Source: Marvania coccoides
Taxonomy: Eukaryota > Chlorophyta > Trebouxiophyceae > Chlorellales > Chlorellaceae
NCBI GenBank assembly: GCA_963854735.1
Contig: OY978099.1
Span: 2,170,001-2,234,000 of the forward strand
Reading direction: 5' to 3'
DNA: 64,000 bases
The translations under genes were made by a program, and so were the position numbers. Below the pieces are notes generated by a model. That model saw nothing but the letters and a program-made list of their open reading frames with translations, was not told where the DNA came from and searched no databases. Positions 1 to 10,573 of this stretch are shown in pieces. How positions within the stretch are numbered: the first letter of the stretch is position 1; the number at the start of each line of letters is the position of its first letter.

Positions 1-647
1 TAGAGCTCAACATACCACCAAATAGTGCCAGAATGGAGGAGGTTCTCCGTGCACTGCATCTTTCTGTTAGAAGCAATCCTAATTTGCATTATGTCTTCAT
101 TGCCAGTGACCCTAGCTTGGTTTCTTTAAAGTTTGACTTTCGTCATGATATTTGGCACTGCCCAGAAGTCCTATATGGAACTCTCCTTGACATTGGAAAT
201 ACATATACTGGTGTTAAAATAGCCTCCAGTGCTGATAACTGGTTTCCTACTATTGATTTTAAGTGCTTATTCTCCTTTGAAAACAAACCAGTGGCTTATC
301 TGTTATCCCGTCAAGAATCGGGTGAGTACTCAGAGAGGAATGCTTCATGTACACTTTACTTTAAAAAAGGGAGCTGGGATGGTATTATCTTCGAAACTGT
401 TACCAAAGATGTCCTTGATGGAATGCGCTTTGCAAGGAATTATTGGGGTGCAGAAAATGTAGCTGCATGGGTTCTTCAAAATGCAGGATACATGCTGTAT
501 AATTTATGTCCAAAATATTCACCTGTCCATGTGCATAAAACGAACAGAACCGATTTTCGTGTGAGAGTTAATTATCGCTCAAATTCTCTTGGTAGTGGCC
601 AAGTGCGCTCCATTTTGGATCAACCCAAATTGTGTAATTTTTTGTAA
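1..647 (+). CDS. C-terminal part of a glycosyltransferase-like protein (runs off left edge)
   Basis: The frame is already open at base 3, so the Met at 33 is probably internal and this is the tail of a larger gene cut by the window edge. About 214 residues are visible, ending at the stop at 645-647. The useful segment is near the C-terminus: an SWDGIIF block, then GAENVAAWVLQNAGY, then N-x-CP and VHVH. This resembles the C-terminal signature of GT-A-type transferases in which an 'S-D-x-x-F' stretch is followed by G-x-(D/E)-N, AGY, N-P/CP and H-x-H before the end. NKT-type N-glycosylation sites fit a lumenal protein. No membrane anchor is visible because the N-terminus is missing. It keeps company with other glycan enzymes further right. 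The family assignment is by pattern only; the coding call is good. Confidence 0.5.
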   Translation, partial: ELNIPPNSARMEEVLRALHLSVRSNPNLHYVFIASDPSLVSLKFDFRHDIWHCPEVLYGTLLDIGNTYTGVKIASSADNWFPTIDFKCLFSFENKPVAYLLSRQESGEYSERNASCTLYFKKGSWDGIIFETVTKDVLDGMRFARNYWGAENVAAWVLQNAGYMLYNLCPKYSPVHVHKTNRTDFRVRVNYRSNSLGSGQVRSILDQPKLCNFL

Positions 648-2137
648 TTCTTTGCAATTGCTGTTAGTATTGCGGTTACATCAAACATTTCACTCTCAAA
701 ACTCTAAGCACCTTTGCCATCCTCATTCTGATAACCAGGAATTTATAATCGTCGTTGATTTTCGTAGAATATGCACCCATTAGAATAGTAAATAAGTAAT
801 AAAAAATTGCATGTATATTGTAAGCTTTGACCTTCTGCCCATTCCCACACATAAATGAGACATCAAGTTGGTGTAATTCGAAATTACTTTTTCTGCCTGA
901 GAAACTCAGTTGAGAACAAGAAAGAATTGTCATTTCTTAAGTATATGGCAGCCAATATTAGGATCACGAAACTGAATACATAATTATTGGGTTGTGGAAA
1001 GCCCGGGTTCTTGTTAGGAAATAATATTCTTATGTGTGGAAGACAAATTTAAATATCATTTTTACCTTTGGGTGCCTTGTTATATCATTAAGTGCAGCAC
1101 CACTGAAATTGACATGTCCAGTGTATTCATGGGGGAACGTGCCCAATTAACACCCATTTTCTTTTTCTTTAATAGCAAAGAGGGTAGTGACAAGAACGTG
1201 GCATGGCTATGTTGGATGAAAAATGTGAGAGTTGTCAACATATCGTTACGATAATCGTAGCCTAAACGAATGATGTACCTTGAGAAAGGAGTGGAGAAGA
1301 ATAGAGAAGTGATAATGCTGAAATAGAAGTGAAATGTGATGAAAATAAAACAGAAAAGAGCGATTGCACAATCTGGTTCAAGACAGCGGTTACGCAATGG
1401 TTGGCAATTAAATCATCATGTTGTCTGCTAAGGAAATTGAATATAAAAGAATCTCTTTTTGCCGCCTGTAGTCATTGAGTGACCGTATATGCTTGGACCC
1501 GCTTTATAACATAGGTTGCGCAGCGTTTGAGAAAAACATTTGCGAAGATAAGTGAGATTGGAGAGCTGCCATGGCGAAAGAGAAGGTAAATGGGCGAAGA
1601 GTATGACATGGGATAGAATTTGATAGCGCCATGTGGTGTTCATCCGGAAACATTAAGAAATCCGGTCCAAGTTGCGATGAACAAGTTGAATGAGACGAAA
1701 ATTGAAACAAAATTTTGAACACGGTGTTGGAGACATGAATGGTACATTAATGAACGGGTACCAAATAAAAAATCACGATGTTATGAAGAATTAAGAACAA
1801 ATTTTGATTCCCCCCCAAAGTAGTGGTTGAACCCTTTTTTTTATAGCGAGGCTTGTGTTTCTTCGGTCTTTAACTTATGGGTTGAAGAAAGCCCGGGTTT
1901 TCGCCAATAAAAAAAATATATTTGAGTGGAAGATTTAATCATCTCTGCGTGTGTGATTTATGTGATTGAGGGAATAAAATGTTACACTAGGGGGGGGGGG
2001 GTTGAAGAAAAGAAGAAAAAAAAGTTGTTTTGAAGAGACAGAAAGACAGGATGCCGACGATCTGTATGTGTAAAATTATGGTTTCAATTATTTTTGTATT
2101 CCTGTCCGACCAGTTTTCCTTCTCCTCCTCCAAGCGC
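648..2137. other. Intergenic, no gene recognised
   Basis: AT-rich sequence with only short, unconvincing open frames on both strands. A 12-base G run sits at about 1990. I see no splice-consistent reading frame and no element that recurs elsewhere in the window. Confidence 0.5.
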
Positions 2138-3315
2138 CTAATTAGGCTGTCGGCCGAATTCTTGGGCACCTTGGCGATCATGGTAGGGGAGCAGCCGAAC
2201 CTTCTCCAGGCGGCGCATCTGCGAAGAGGTGGGCACTTTTTTGGCTTCCAGGAGCCCCGTGATGACGACGCTTGCCAAGGAACTGTTCACCAGCTCGTCG
2301 CCGTGGTACCTACAAATGTATTGTGGACGCGTTGAGCTGAGCGGTTTGTCTAAAATATTTAATTGCATGCTTGGAAATTGGCTTACCCAAGGTCTTTGCA
2401 GAGCTCACGGGGAGAAAGGATAGAATAAATTGGCAATGAATCTGTGAAGTGTAACCTGCAGTTTCAACTACAGCCCGTGCCCTTTGCATAGCAACAGCTG
2501 GAATGACATCATCGCCGAAAACTGGGAAGGCTACTGCGCTCATGAAGCGTTGAGTACATTCGGACGTACTGGTTGGTAGCTTTCATCAAATTGATGATAG
2601 TGTTGAGAAGGTCGGTATTCGTCGTGGTCTGCGTCATGAGGAGGGGGCCCAGGAATCCACTCAGCTCAGATGGCATGGTGGCGTTTGGGTAGTGGCCGCC
2701 ACGTGGGTTGAGCTGGACCACTATTATAGGTGTTATCAAGCTCGAAAGCATGAGGGATTTGCTTGGGACGCATCTGATTGTCTGTTAAACGAGGAGGTGA
2801 GCGTTGTTGGGTATTAAATTTGAGTTCGGTCGGAGAGTAAGTATAAATCAATCATGTACAGATTTTAGAATTTACCTTCATTAGCCATGACGGAGTTCGA
2901 AGCATGTATCTCCACTTAGAGTTAGAAATTGCCAACTTGACCTTCGGCTCTTTTGATGCAGCATTTAGTGCAGCAACGAACTTGCGTGACAGAAGACACT
3001 CGGGTTTGTTTTGTGCGAATTAGCGGCTTATTGTGCGGCGTTCGCACAGCTGGAAGATTGTCGATGTCGATGTCCCATCGTAAGGAATCCACCGGAAGCC
3101 CTGCGATGCCATAGCGCTGTCACCAAAGGCTACAATGCCAGACTGACAGCACATGACTGCCGCGGAGAGGCGCGACTGCATATACTTGCCGAACACCTTT
3201 CTCCTGTCTAGCAATGACGGCATAAGGCTGAGGATCGTGGCCCACGCCCAACAAACGGCAGGTGGAGATGGGATGGCGTGTTCTCTAGGAAAAACTTCGA
3301 AGGGACGCGTGCGCA
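2138..3315 (-). pseudogene. Spliced gene relic of unknown function, one in-frame stop
   Basis: Read on the reverse strand, an acceptor (TTAGCAG) opens an exon at 3315 that runs to a GTAAAT donor at 2876. A 94-nt intron (2782-2875) ends in AACAG, and the next exon (2781 to about 2456) continues in the same frame to a stop at 2509-2511. The first exon is interrupted once, by TAA at 3018-3020; otherwise about 240 codons are open across the splice. A shifted frame continues through 2543-2456, and a further open stretch starts after a TTTGTAG acceptor near 2312. The conceptual protein has no motif I recognise. Frame conservation across a consensus intron argues for a former gene rather than chance. 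The in-frame stop and late frame change suggest decay, or an exon boundary I have missed. Confidence 0.45.
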
Positions 3316-3609
3316 CTGCTAATAAGGGATGGTATATGTATATATCTATTATTATTTGCAGCGATGAATTTAGAAATAGCGCGGGAAATATTTTAAATTT
3401 GGCAAATCTTACAAGTGCATGGTTAGACCCGGTTTTCTTTTAGCGAGGCTTGTGTTTATTCTGTCTTTCAAATACATAATAGGGTTTAATGTGAACACAC
3501 AGAGGCAAATTTGGCACATATGTGCTCAGCTGTTCTAAAATATTTCATAAACTTTAAACCCTGAAATGTATGTATGTATGCATAATTTTGGATGCAAATA
3601 TTTAGCAAG

Positions 3610-4584
3610 TCACCAGACGTTCACAAGAGCATCAACTGGCAAAGTCGCTTGACCTTTGCCTATTTTATTTGAGTATGTATTCGGTAAATGGTGCGTCCAC
3701 ATTGACTCACTCACAGAGCCATTAATCAACTCGACGTACCGCTTCCAATTAATTCCAAACAGCGTGGCTGCATTTTCACGGGTCTGCATGAAAGGAACCT
3801 TACTTTTAACATCTAAGAAATTGGTATTAGGAAGTAAAACAAATCGCGGCATTATCCAAAACCCCTGGTAAGGATTTTTCAGAGAAATAAATTGCCGCCC
3901 TTCCAAGTTCAGTACCCATGAAGTTCTAATATTCATTGTCCGATAATTATCGACGTTGATGAAATCGGAATTCTTTTGTTCAACACGAATGCAGGCAGGA
4001 AGACCATGCTTTGGCCACAAAAAATTGAAATTGTCTAAGTAGCGCCACAGTGTTGACAGCGGTACTTCAATATCATCTTCTACATACATATATACGTCAT
4101 ACTTATCGGTTTTAACAAGTTCTGCAACACGGTCTCGATGCTGCCAAGTGAGATTAAATGGATCACTTAAATTGTGAACAACTATTTCAGCACGTTTAGA
4201 TATAAATGCATCTTTACTCGTTTGAGGCGAATCAGTATCGATGACAATATGGACTTTGGGGATTAATGCGTTGTAGCTCATTGTTGTAGAGATGACGCGC
4301 TTCAGATATGGCAATCTTGCTTGATCATAGTGAAAGGCTATGGAGATGAGAATTCCACGGTACGATGATTGATTTTGATGACTAATGCTGGGCAAAATAC
4401 TCTGTGCTGATTGGCTACCACAGGGTAAATGCAAGTCTTCCTTAAAATAATGAACGCCAATTATAATAAAGCTAAGGAAAAAAATGGAACTGCAGAAGTT
4501 TAAATCTAATATTTTTCTCATTGTACACAGTTTAATTGACTTTGATAATTGAATTCTTGCAATTATGACCTGGATTTGATACAA
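3610..4584 (-). CDS. Type II membrane glycosyltransferase, GT-A-like with EDD motif
   Basis: 324 codons on the reverse strand. Two starts are possible; Met22 (base 4521) is preferred because it places a hydrophobic anchor (residues 30-47) directly behind a basic MRK start, the classic Golgi type II layout. A lumenal domain follows: a beta strand with GILISIAFHY, a VHIVIDTD strand, WQHRDRVAELV, then MYVEDDIEV with EDD at 169-171. The EDD is read as the DxD-type metal and nucleotide-sugar site of GT-A enzymes. Near the C-terminus HHLPNTYSNKIG follows NGS, a glycosylation sequon. The fold assignment rests on these motifs; donor and acceptor are unknown. The gene is a single exon and AT-rich. About 330 bp downstream in genome order (4913) is a repeat that recurs next to the 37-38 kb transferase. 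Confidence 0.65.
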   Translation of the reverse strand: MYQIQVIIARIQLSKSIKLCTMRKILDLNFCSSIFFLSFIIIGVHYFKEDLHLPCGSQSAQSILPSISHQNQSSYRGILISIAFHYDQARLPYLKRVISTTMSYNALIPKVHIVIDTDSPQTSKDAFISKRAEIVVHNLSDPFNLTWQHRDRVAELVKTDKYDVYMYVEDDIEVPLSTLWRYLDNFNFLWPKHGLPACIRVEQKNSDFINVDNYRTMNIRTSWVLNLEGRQFISLKNPYQGFWIMPRFVLLPNTNFLDVKSKVPFMQTRENAATLFGINWKRYVELINGSVSESMWTHHLPNTYSNKIGKGQATLPVDALVNVW

Positions 4585-4912
4585 AACGTTGATGAATTAT
4601 TAGATTAATTTGATATATGTAAAATAAGATTTGTTTAGTTGTTCTGTAGACATATTTCTATTACAATAAGAACTATTTTAATACCTCAAGCACACCACCT
4701 ACAGCAATAAATATTTAAGACTTTAAGACCTTAACAATTCATTTAGATGATAAGAACATCTATCTTTCACTTCTCTCACTTTTTTTCCCCCTACTTAGTT
4801 ACAAAGAAGAAATTTGGAAAATGTGTGAAAAAATATGTGAAAAATGATGGGTGATTGCGATAGGGCCTGGATGTGCCTTGCTTATGTTGGAGGACCAACA
4901 CTAGCAACCGTG
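4585..4912. other. Upstream region of the 3.6-4.6 kb transferase, nothing recognised
   Basis: AT-rich sequence that should hold the promoter of the reverse-strand transferase. No certain motif could be assigned. Confidence 0.4.
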
Positions 4913-5235
4913 CCAGCCGATTTGCTCATTTGGAAATGAGGGGTCTACACTCATTTCTATAGGGGACCTAAGATGTTGAAGTTGTCGATTTTTTTGGCAG
5001 CTTCAGGGCCTTATTGCACTTCAGGGCCGGCTACACAGAAAACGCCTCATTTTAAATCCCTTCCAAACTCTGCTGAAAGCAAGAATTTGCCTTTTTGCCG
5101 TCGCATCCTCATTTTTGGAAAAAATGTGATTCTCGCCATGCTCTGGGCCCGCTTTCCCAGCCCCTGCCGCTTTATATGATGCACACTGGCCCCCTTGCCT
5201 GCGCGCCAAAACCAGCCATTGCCCAAAAGCAGTTT
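4913..5235 (+). repeat. Dispersed repeat, copy 1 (also at 38.3-38.7 kb)
   Basis: From GCCAGCCGATTTGCTC through AAATGAGGGGTC, AAGATGTTGAAG, CCTCATTTTAAATCCCTT, GGGCCCGCTTT and TTATATGATGCAC to CCAAAACCAGCCATTG, this stretch matches 38,273-38,716 in the same order and orientation. The second copy has about 130 bp of extra sequence in the middle. It has no coding potential and no terminal structure I could pin down. The open frames across it are chance. Confidence 0.6.
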
Positions 5236-6229
5236 GCTTATGATTCTTATGACTCTTCGAAGGAGCCACAATTGTTCGGACCCCACCACCCATTTAAGAC
5301 GCCGCAACTCGTGGGTTCCCCAAGCTTTTGCCGCGGGTCCTCAACGGGTATTGTTAAATATCTATTCCTTTCATTACCCCCTTTTATTGGTGTAGTATGC
5401 CCCCGAAACAAAGGGGTACTCCGTTCATCCCCCATTGTGAAAAAGGGGTCGAATGGCCCTTTCCTTGCTAGTGCAAGATAGCAATGGCTCCAGCCAAGAT
5501 GAGAGAATTATGAAACAGTTCGAAAGTTAGCAGGCTTCCAGGGCTGCGGGGAGAGAGGGGCGATGGCGCGGAGGACGATCATTTTTCTCCTTTTGGGATC
5601 CAGTGGATCGCCAGCCTTTTATATTTGAAGGTGCAAAAAACTCGATTTTTTAAAGGTGCTCGAAATCTGAATTTAAGCTGAAATGCCTGCAATTTTCATT
5701 TGCAAACGTTTTTTATCTTGAGCGTTTGGTGCGTGTTAGAAGGCCCTCTCCGCCTCCATTTCCTGTAGAAATATCAAGGCGTGCATGCTGCTGAGCAAAC
5801 GATAGAGTTCCCTGAATAATTGTATGTGCTCCTGGATGGGATTAGTGTAACAGCACAAGCTGCACCTCCCCGTTTCATCCCTTACTATGGATAGCATTAA
5901 ATGTGTTTTCCTCTAAGGTTTCCAAATATATCCAGGTAAAACGAATTTAAAATGATATAAATTCAGTCGTCCGGGAATGACGGGCCGTTTCAGGCGGCGC
6001 CGCACCCCACCCCTCACCCCCCCTCACATTTAAATGGCCCGAGTGTAGTTTTGGCAAAGTTACAAGGCCGCAGGAGCGGCCGATGCCGTGATGGAGGAAT
6101 TTTCCAAAAAGTCGGTAGGAGCGAACTCGGTACTGTACCACTAATCAAAGACGAGAGTATACAATATGTTTTCCCACAGAGGAGGTTGGCGCGGATCCAT
6201 CTCCCCGCGAGGTCAATGCTGAATTACTG
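5236..6229. other. Intergenic; short LTR-like remnant near 5847
   Basis: No gene seen. At 5847-5880 the sequence TGTAACAGCACAAGCTGCA resembles the start of the 294-bp LTR family found at 17.8 kb, so an eroded LTR end may lie here. The rest is unassigned. Confidence 0.35.
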
Positions 6230-6520
6230 CAAGGTGATCTCAGAGTTGAGGATGCCAAGAGAGACTCCAGCTTGATGTTGTGTGAGTGAAGCCAGGTCAC
6301 TCCGCCGATGGAGGCGTTGAACTTGGCGGCTTCCTCAGCGTTGATGATTTTTTTCTCCTACCGGAGTACAATATCCGTCGCTAGGGAGGCGCAGAGGGTG
6401 GCGAGCATGGTTTTTCGCTCTTTGTTGGTGGCTGTGCGGAGGTTCCAGGAGACCAGGTAGGTGGTGTCCGCCTTGGTGCCGTATATTGATTGTTTGTTGT
6501 GAAGGTTGATGGCCTGCATT
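6230..6520 (-). pseudogene. Exon-like relic of unknown function
   Basis: On the reverse strand an ACAATGCAG acceptor is followed by about 50 open codons containing TYLVSWNLRTATNKERK. An in-frame TAG follows, and then about 60 further codons in the same frame containing EEAAKFNASIGGVTWLHSH. The composition is protein-like and the frame is kept across the stop, so this looks like part of a decayed spliced gene or transposon gene. No family recognised. Confidence 0.3.
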
Positions 6521-7169
6521 GTTGAATAGAGTACCTGCAGACGTGCAAAAGTTAGACGAGCGCGAGTTCAAGCACAGTAACTTCCTGCTGTGCGACAAGG
6601 CGCACTGCTAAGCCGTATTCCAGACTAGGCGGGTGTGTCTATCTATGGCGCGAGAGGGCCGCCGCGCGTCGATCACTGCCGAGGCAGGTTTTTAGATGTT
6701 TACATATTTTTTTTTTGGTAGAGTCAATCTCGTCGCCCTCCCCCGGGAGGGGGCAGGTAAGGGTTCCAAACCTGATCACTTGTAAAATTAAAAATACATT
6801 ATAAACGAAAATTAAAAAATAAACGCACCCTCTTCCCGAGGCACAATATTGCGTATTTACAACCAAAACTACTTGATTATACAGATATGACATGTATCAG
6901 AGCTGAAATCCGCCCGGAAAATCTAGTTTTAGAAGTAGCATTCGTTTCGACCATATTACAATGACCGAAAACCCGAATCGCCTGGTAGGGTGACCTATGG
7001 GTGTGGGTGGGAGGTCGATTTTTTAAACTTCAAATTCGTAATATGTTTGCGATGACATACGCTCGCGCGCTCCAAGATGAATGGGCAAATAATATATTTG
7101 GCTACCCCTCAGATCTTATCGTTTTTATGTGACTATGTGATTTTGGAGGAAGGTTTTAATTGAGTAACG
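6521..7169. other. Intergenic, no gene recognised
   Basis: Mixed-composition sequence with a short CCCTCCCCCGGGAGGGGGC palindrome near 6738-6756. The region just before 7170 should carry the promoter of the FkbM gene; no specific motif is assignable. Confidence 0.35.
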
Positions 7170-8054
7170 ATGCGGATACGGTATTGTACGTTTTTATTAA
7201 TATCCTTCTCTCTTATATTTTACTTTCAAGTCAACATTTCACCCCAAGTAGATTATTCTGCGAAGAAGAACGATGTTTCTCGACTGTTTAAAGACCTTGC
7301 TATAAATATTGACAATGGTGTCAGCCAACTCCTTCATCACAATGGCCGTGGGCAGATAGTAATTGACATTGGTCTCCTTGACGGCGGCGAAACTATTCTT
7401 GCTGCTCAGAATGGGTTCACAGTCTTTTCCTTTGAACCGATTCGAGGATTTGTGGATAAAATTCAGAATCGATTACAAAGCAGCAATATATCATACACAT
7501 ATATAAATAATCCTGACCAAAAATGCCCAGAGAAAATGGCAAACGAAAAACATGTCTATCTTTTTCACACCGCTTTGGGGAATCAAAGTGCAAATTTAGA
7601 AATCGAAATTGCTGAGGGTGGCTCATCGCTTGTGGATAAAGTCAATACAGGCAAAACAGAGAAAGTTCATGTACGGATGCTGGATAATTTTATTGATTGT
7701 TTTCCCAAACAAGATATTTTTCTTTTAAAAATTGATACACAAGGCTTTGATCTTTTTGCTTTGCAAGGTGCAAGCCGTTTATTAGCTGCGTTTCATGTCC
7801 AATATTTAGCTGTCGAACTTTATCCTAGAGGATTGAAAGCAGCAGGGGTAGATGTCCAGATGCTTATCGATTTTATCATTGATAAGGGATTTTTATGTTT
7901 TGATGTGAAGAATGAAGAATCGAATGGAATTCCAGCCCACCACCCAGAAACAAGAAAAGACTACTCATTATTTGTCGAAAGTCTGGCCCTAAAAGCGGCT
8001 GGAAGGTTCGGCATTTGGGATGATTTATTGTGTGTAAATTTGAAAGCACGGTGA
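7170..8054 (+). CDS. FkbM-family methyltransferase, membrane anchored
   Basis: 294 codons. Residues 7-22 form a hydrophobic signal anchor (CTFLLISFSLIFYF), followed by a lumenal Rossmann-type methyltransferase domain. The SAM-binding glycine loop is IVIDIGLLDGGET (63-75) and the acidic end of strand 2 is SFEP (87-90). The FkbM signature LLKIDTQGFDLFALQG lies at 185-200, where most members have K-I/V-D-V/I-E-G; here the Glu is Gln. LAVELYP follows at 213-219. FkbM enzymes methylate hydroxyl groups, often on sugars, so a sugar O-methyltransferase role in the secretory pathway is inferred. The gene is a single exon. Its 3' half is duplicated at 12,437, where it is broken. It faces a truncated esterase-like gene, the remains of a convergent pair. 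Confidence 0.75.
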   Translation: MRIRYCTFLLISFSLIFYFQVNISPQVDYSAKKNDVSRLFKDLAINIDNGVSQLLHHNGRGQIVIDIGLLDGGETILAAQNGFTVFSFEPIRGFVDKIQNRLQSSNISYTYINNPDQKCPEKMANEKHVYLFHTALGNQSANLEIEIAEGGSSLVDKVNTGKTEKVHVRMLDNFIDCFPKQDIFLLKIDTQGFDLFALQGASRLLAAFHVQYLAVELYPRGLKAAGVDVQMLIDFIIDKGFLCFDVKNEESNGIPAHHPETRKDYSLFVESLALKAAGRFGIWDDLLCVNLKAR

Positions 8055-8839
8055 ACATATCTAAACGAACACCTGGACCTGCGCTGTTCAGGTCATCTTA
8101 GTTCTCTGCACCAATTCTTATTCCTAAGACCCAAATTCTCTGCAGAGACTTATTCTCTACATATTACATATATAATGCATACATATATGCATTATATCAA
8201 CGCAAAAATTAGTAATTATACCATAAATTTCAGATAAGCTCATTAGGTAATGCAATATTGTTAGCATGCTACGAAATGAGACAGATCCCAGACTCCTCTC
8301 CTTCTCCAAAAGTCACACAGCCCCCCCCCCCCCTCTATACACACAAGCAAGCAATGCCTCACAGCAGGCTGGCACCAAAGCGCATGCAGACATTAATATG
8401 AGTATTCGTATGTTCAGAACGTTTAACACAGCTAAATACGCAAGGAACGCTCTTAAGGAACGCTGCAGCGATGTGCTTCAGCCGATCAGGGGGGCAATTG
8501 AAGTATCTGAGCCCACATATTATATGAACGGTTGAAGCTGCTATGGCTACTTTATTTTCTAGGGTGCTTAAATTATCCTTTATTTACGAACCTAGTCTGT
8601 ACATTGCAAGTATGTCTATATTGCAAGTATATCTGTATATACTGACGGCTTTTGAAGGGGTATTAAGCATTCTAAGAGAAAAGAAAATTACAAAATGCAT
8701 CAGGAGTAATAAAAACCACCGTGATTTAGAGATAAGAAAAACATTTTGGCTATTTCTCTATAACTCCAAGATTGAAGATGGACATGGTCGTCAGATGTAT
8801 AAAAAATCGCTTCCGTCATCTCAAACGCATCTAAAATAG

Positions 8840-8936
8840 TGTAACAGCGCCGGTGGTGCAACTCCATGCCTTACATACTGAGGCTAACAACAAGTGTTGT
8901 CGAAGGTCCGGTCAGCCTTTTGAGACGCCTGTTACA
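8840..8936. mobile_element. 97-bp MITE-like insertion with 5-bp target duplication
   Basis: The element begins TGTAACAGCGCC and ends GACGCCTGTTACA, giving imperfect inverted termini of about 10 bp. It is flanked by AATAG on both sides (8835-8839 and 8937-8941). The unoccupied site is seen in the second duplication copy, where CTAAAACAGGGACAAG runs through with one substitution. TG...CA ends with a 5-bp duplication would also fit a minimal LTR remnant. Confidence 0.8.
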
Positions 8937-8960
8937 AATAGGGACAAGATTTGGCACAAG

Positions 8961-10472
8961 CTCTAGTGGAGGCTGTGGTTAGTTTCCTAAGGCTTCCTAA
9001 GAATTTTTCTTAGGAAGCCAAAGTTCCTCCTAAGCAAGACGCAGGGTGAAACCGTCTCCTAAGGTTTCCCTTGGTGCACCTTCAAAAGCTCAGGAAACAT
9101 TGGCAGAGGCAATTTTGGTGGCGCGGGGATGGAAATGGGGGTTTCTGTTGGTTAAGCTCTGCACCTGTGGTGGTACAAATGTTCGTAATTGCGGGTACTG
9201 AAATATCTATATAGTGGCCTTCAAACCCATGCACTCTGGTTGTTTGGCCACATCATGGGCGGTTGCAGAAGCGCATCTTCTGGAAATAAGGCTTCTTTTT
9301 TGAGACCTTGGAAAGCATACTTGCTACAATTTGTCATATACATTTGGTGGCGAACTTTTAGTGATTATTAATAACGTTACACAGGGGTTTGTCAGGGGAC
9401 CCTCCATCAAGGAAATTTCGCCTGTGGTGCTGTTTTCCACCCGCAAACCGTTAGGCGCACATGTGAGTGCAGAGACAGTGTCACACAGCTTTGCAAACAT
9501 GTATTCATATAAAGTCTACACTTGCGATGAGTCACTGAGGTTGCTGCACGCAATTGTCACCCTGGGCGGACTTGCATCTTCAACATTTAAGGCGTGCAGT
9601 CGTGAGCTGAGAGGATGACCATGATCCATTTTGAGGTATGCTACATCACTTATTTTTAGACTGCACCGAGCACTGGCGCTGGGAGAAGCACTTCTCCTCG
9701 CCCCCCAAAAATTCCCAACCGCTCTCTCTCCCCTTCATCCTTCTATGCAGGAGCCACCCTTCTACAGTCTACGTCCAGCCACGTTGTATTCCTTGTATTC
9801 ACAAGGGATAGCGGCCCTTATATTCCCAGGAACTACGTTCCCAGCTCCCCACTGCATTCTCCCCTGCGCTGACGGCCTATGACCCCTCGAAGTGGAGGGA
9901 CAGCGTCTCGACAGCAGTCCCCGTGCTGTCGCTGTTCCACTGGGGTGTCGGCGGCCGTATAGACTGCCCAGGGGCGTTGAGGGAGGGCTGGGCTGCCGAG
10001 GTCGTGCGGGGCACACAGCAGGGTGGCGGCGTATATATATATTTTTTTTTTGTCTAAGTCCAGAAATCAGATTATGGACGAAGGCCTCGCTTCCTCATTG
10101 CTGATTGATTCATTTATTGATTCATTTATTGCTATTATGCTACATTAGAATGCTGCATGTCGATACTACTAGTACAACTGCAGTGTGGGTACAACTGCAG
10201 CCGGGAGGCTGGGGAGCCATGTAACAATATATATTTCCTAAGGCGTTCCTAAGGTCACCTAAGAAATACCCCCTTAGGAGATATCTTAGGTAAAAAGTGG
10301 TTATAAGAAAAATCTTAGGAAAAACCTTTAAAAAAATCCTGGTTTCTTAGGAATAAAATGGCGTTTTTCTGAGGAGCAGCTTTTTCCTAAGGTTTTTCTT
10401 AGGAGCGTTCCTTAGCAACCCATTCAACCAAGAAATCATTTCTTAGGAAATTGAAGTTTACCTCCACCAGAG
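8961..10472. mobile_element. 1.5-kb non-autonomous TIR transposon with 3-bp target duplication
   Basis: The left end reads CTCTAGTGGAGG and the right end, reverse complemented, CTCTGGTGGAGG. The termini extend imperfectly into TTTCCTAAG. AAG flanks both sides (8958-8960 and 10,473-10,475). The second duplication copy shows the empty site CACAAGAGTGG, so the boundaries are exact. Subterminal regions at both ends are packed with CCTAAG/CTTAGG hexamers in both orientations (8985-9075 and 10,230-10,450). The interior contains short open frames but no transposase I recognise. The 3-bp duplication is compatible with PIF/Harbinger or CACTA-type transposases, but the terminal motif matches neither clearly. 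Confidence 0.85.
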
Positions 10473-10573
10473 AAGAGTGGACAACGCAGTATCACGGAAC
10501 ATTCGAGCACGCACATTGTTCCTAGGTATAATGAGTTTCTCTGGGTTAGTCTTAAATGAATTCACAGCGTTAA

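Larger units (their letters stand above)
7620..10573 (+). repeat. Segmental duplication, copy 1 (interrupted by two insertions)
   Basis: 7620-8960 plus 10,473-10,573 match 12,437-13,774 in the same orientation with only scattered differences. The match covers the 3' half of the FkbM gene, the intergenic C-rich stretch, and the 3' end of the reverse-strand SGNH-like gene. Copy 1 is interrupted by the elements at 8840-8936 and 8961-10,472, which are absent from copy 2. Beyond 10,573 the copies diverge abruptly. Confidence 0.9.
8700..10573 (-). pseudogene. 3' fragment of SGNH/esterase-like gene, split by two transposons
   Basis: The reverse strand encodes the last roughly 80 residues of the protein at 13,518-14,789. 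Here it survives only as 10,573-10,473 and 8960-8700 (stop at 8700-8702), separated by a 1.5-kb TIR element and a 97-bp MITE. The 5' three-quarters of the gene are missing: the duplication ends at 10,573 and a dimeric-repeat fragment follows. It cannot make a functional enzyme. Confidence 0.8.

Noticed and set aside
5021..5481. Overlapping open frames on both strands
   Set aside because: They lie in a repeat that also occurs at 38.3 kb with a roughly 130-bp insertion that destroys them.
8266..8839. Two open frames of 89 and 98 codons, also present at 13,081-13,726
   Set aside because: Conservation is due to the segmental duplication. The second is antisense to the SGNH-like gene and the first spans a poly-C run and a LINE-end-like stretch.
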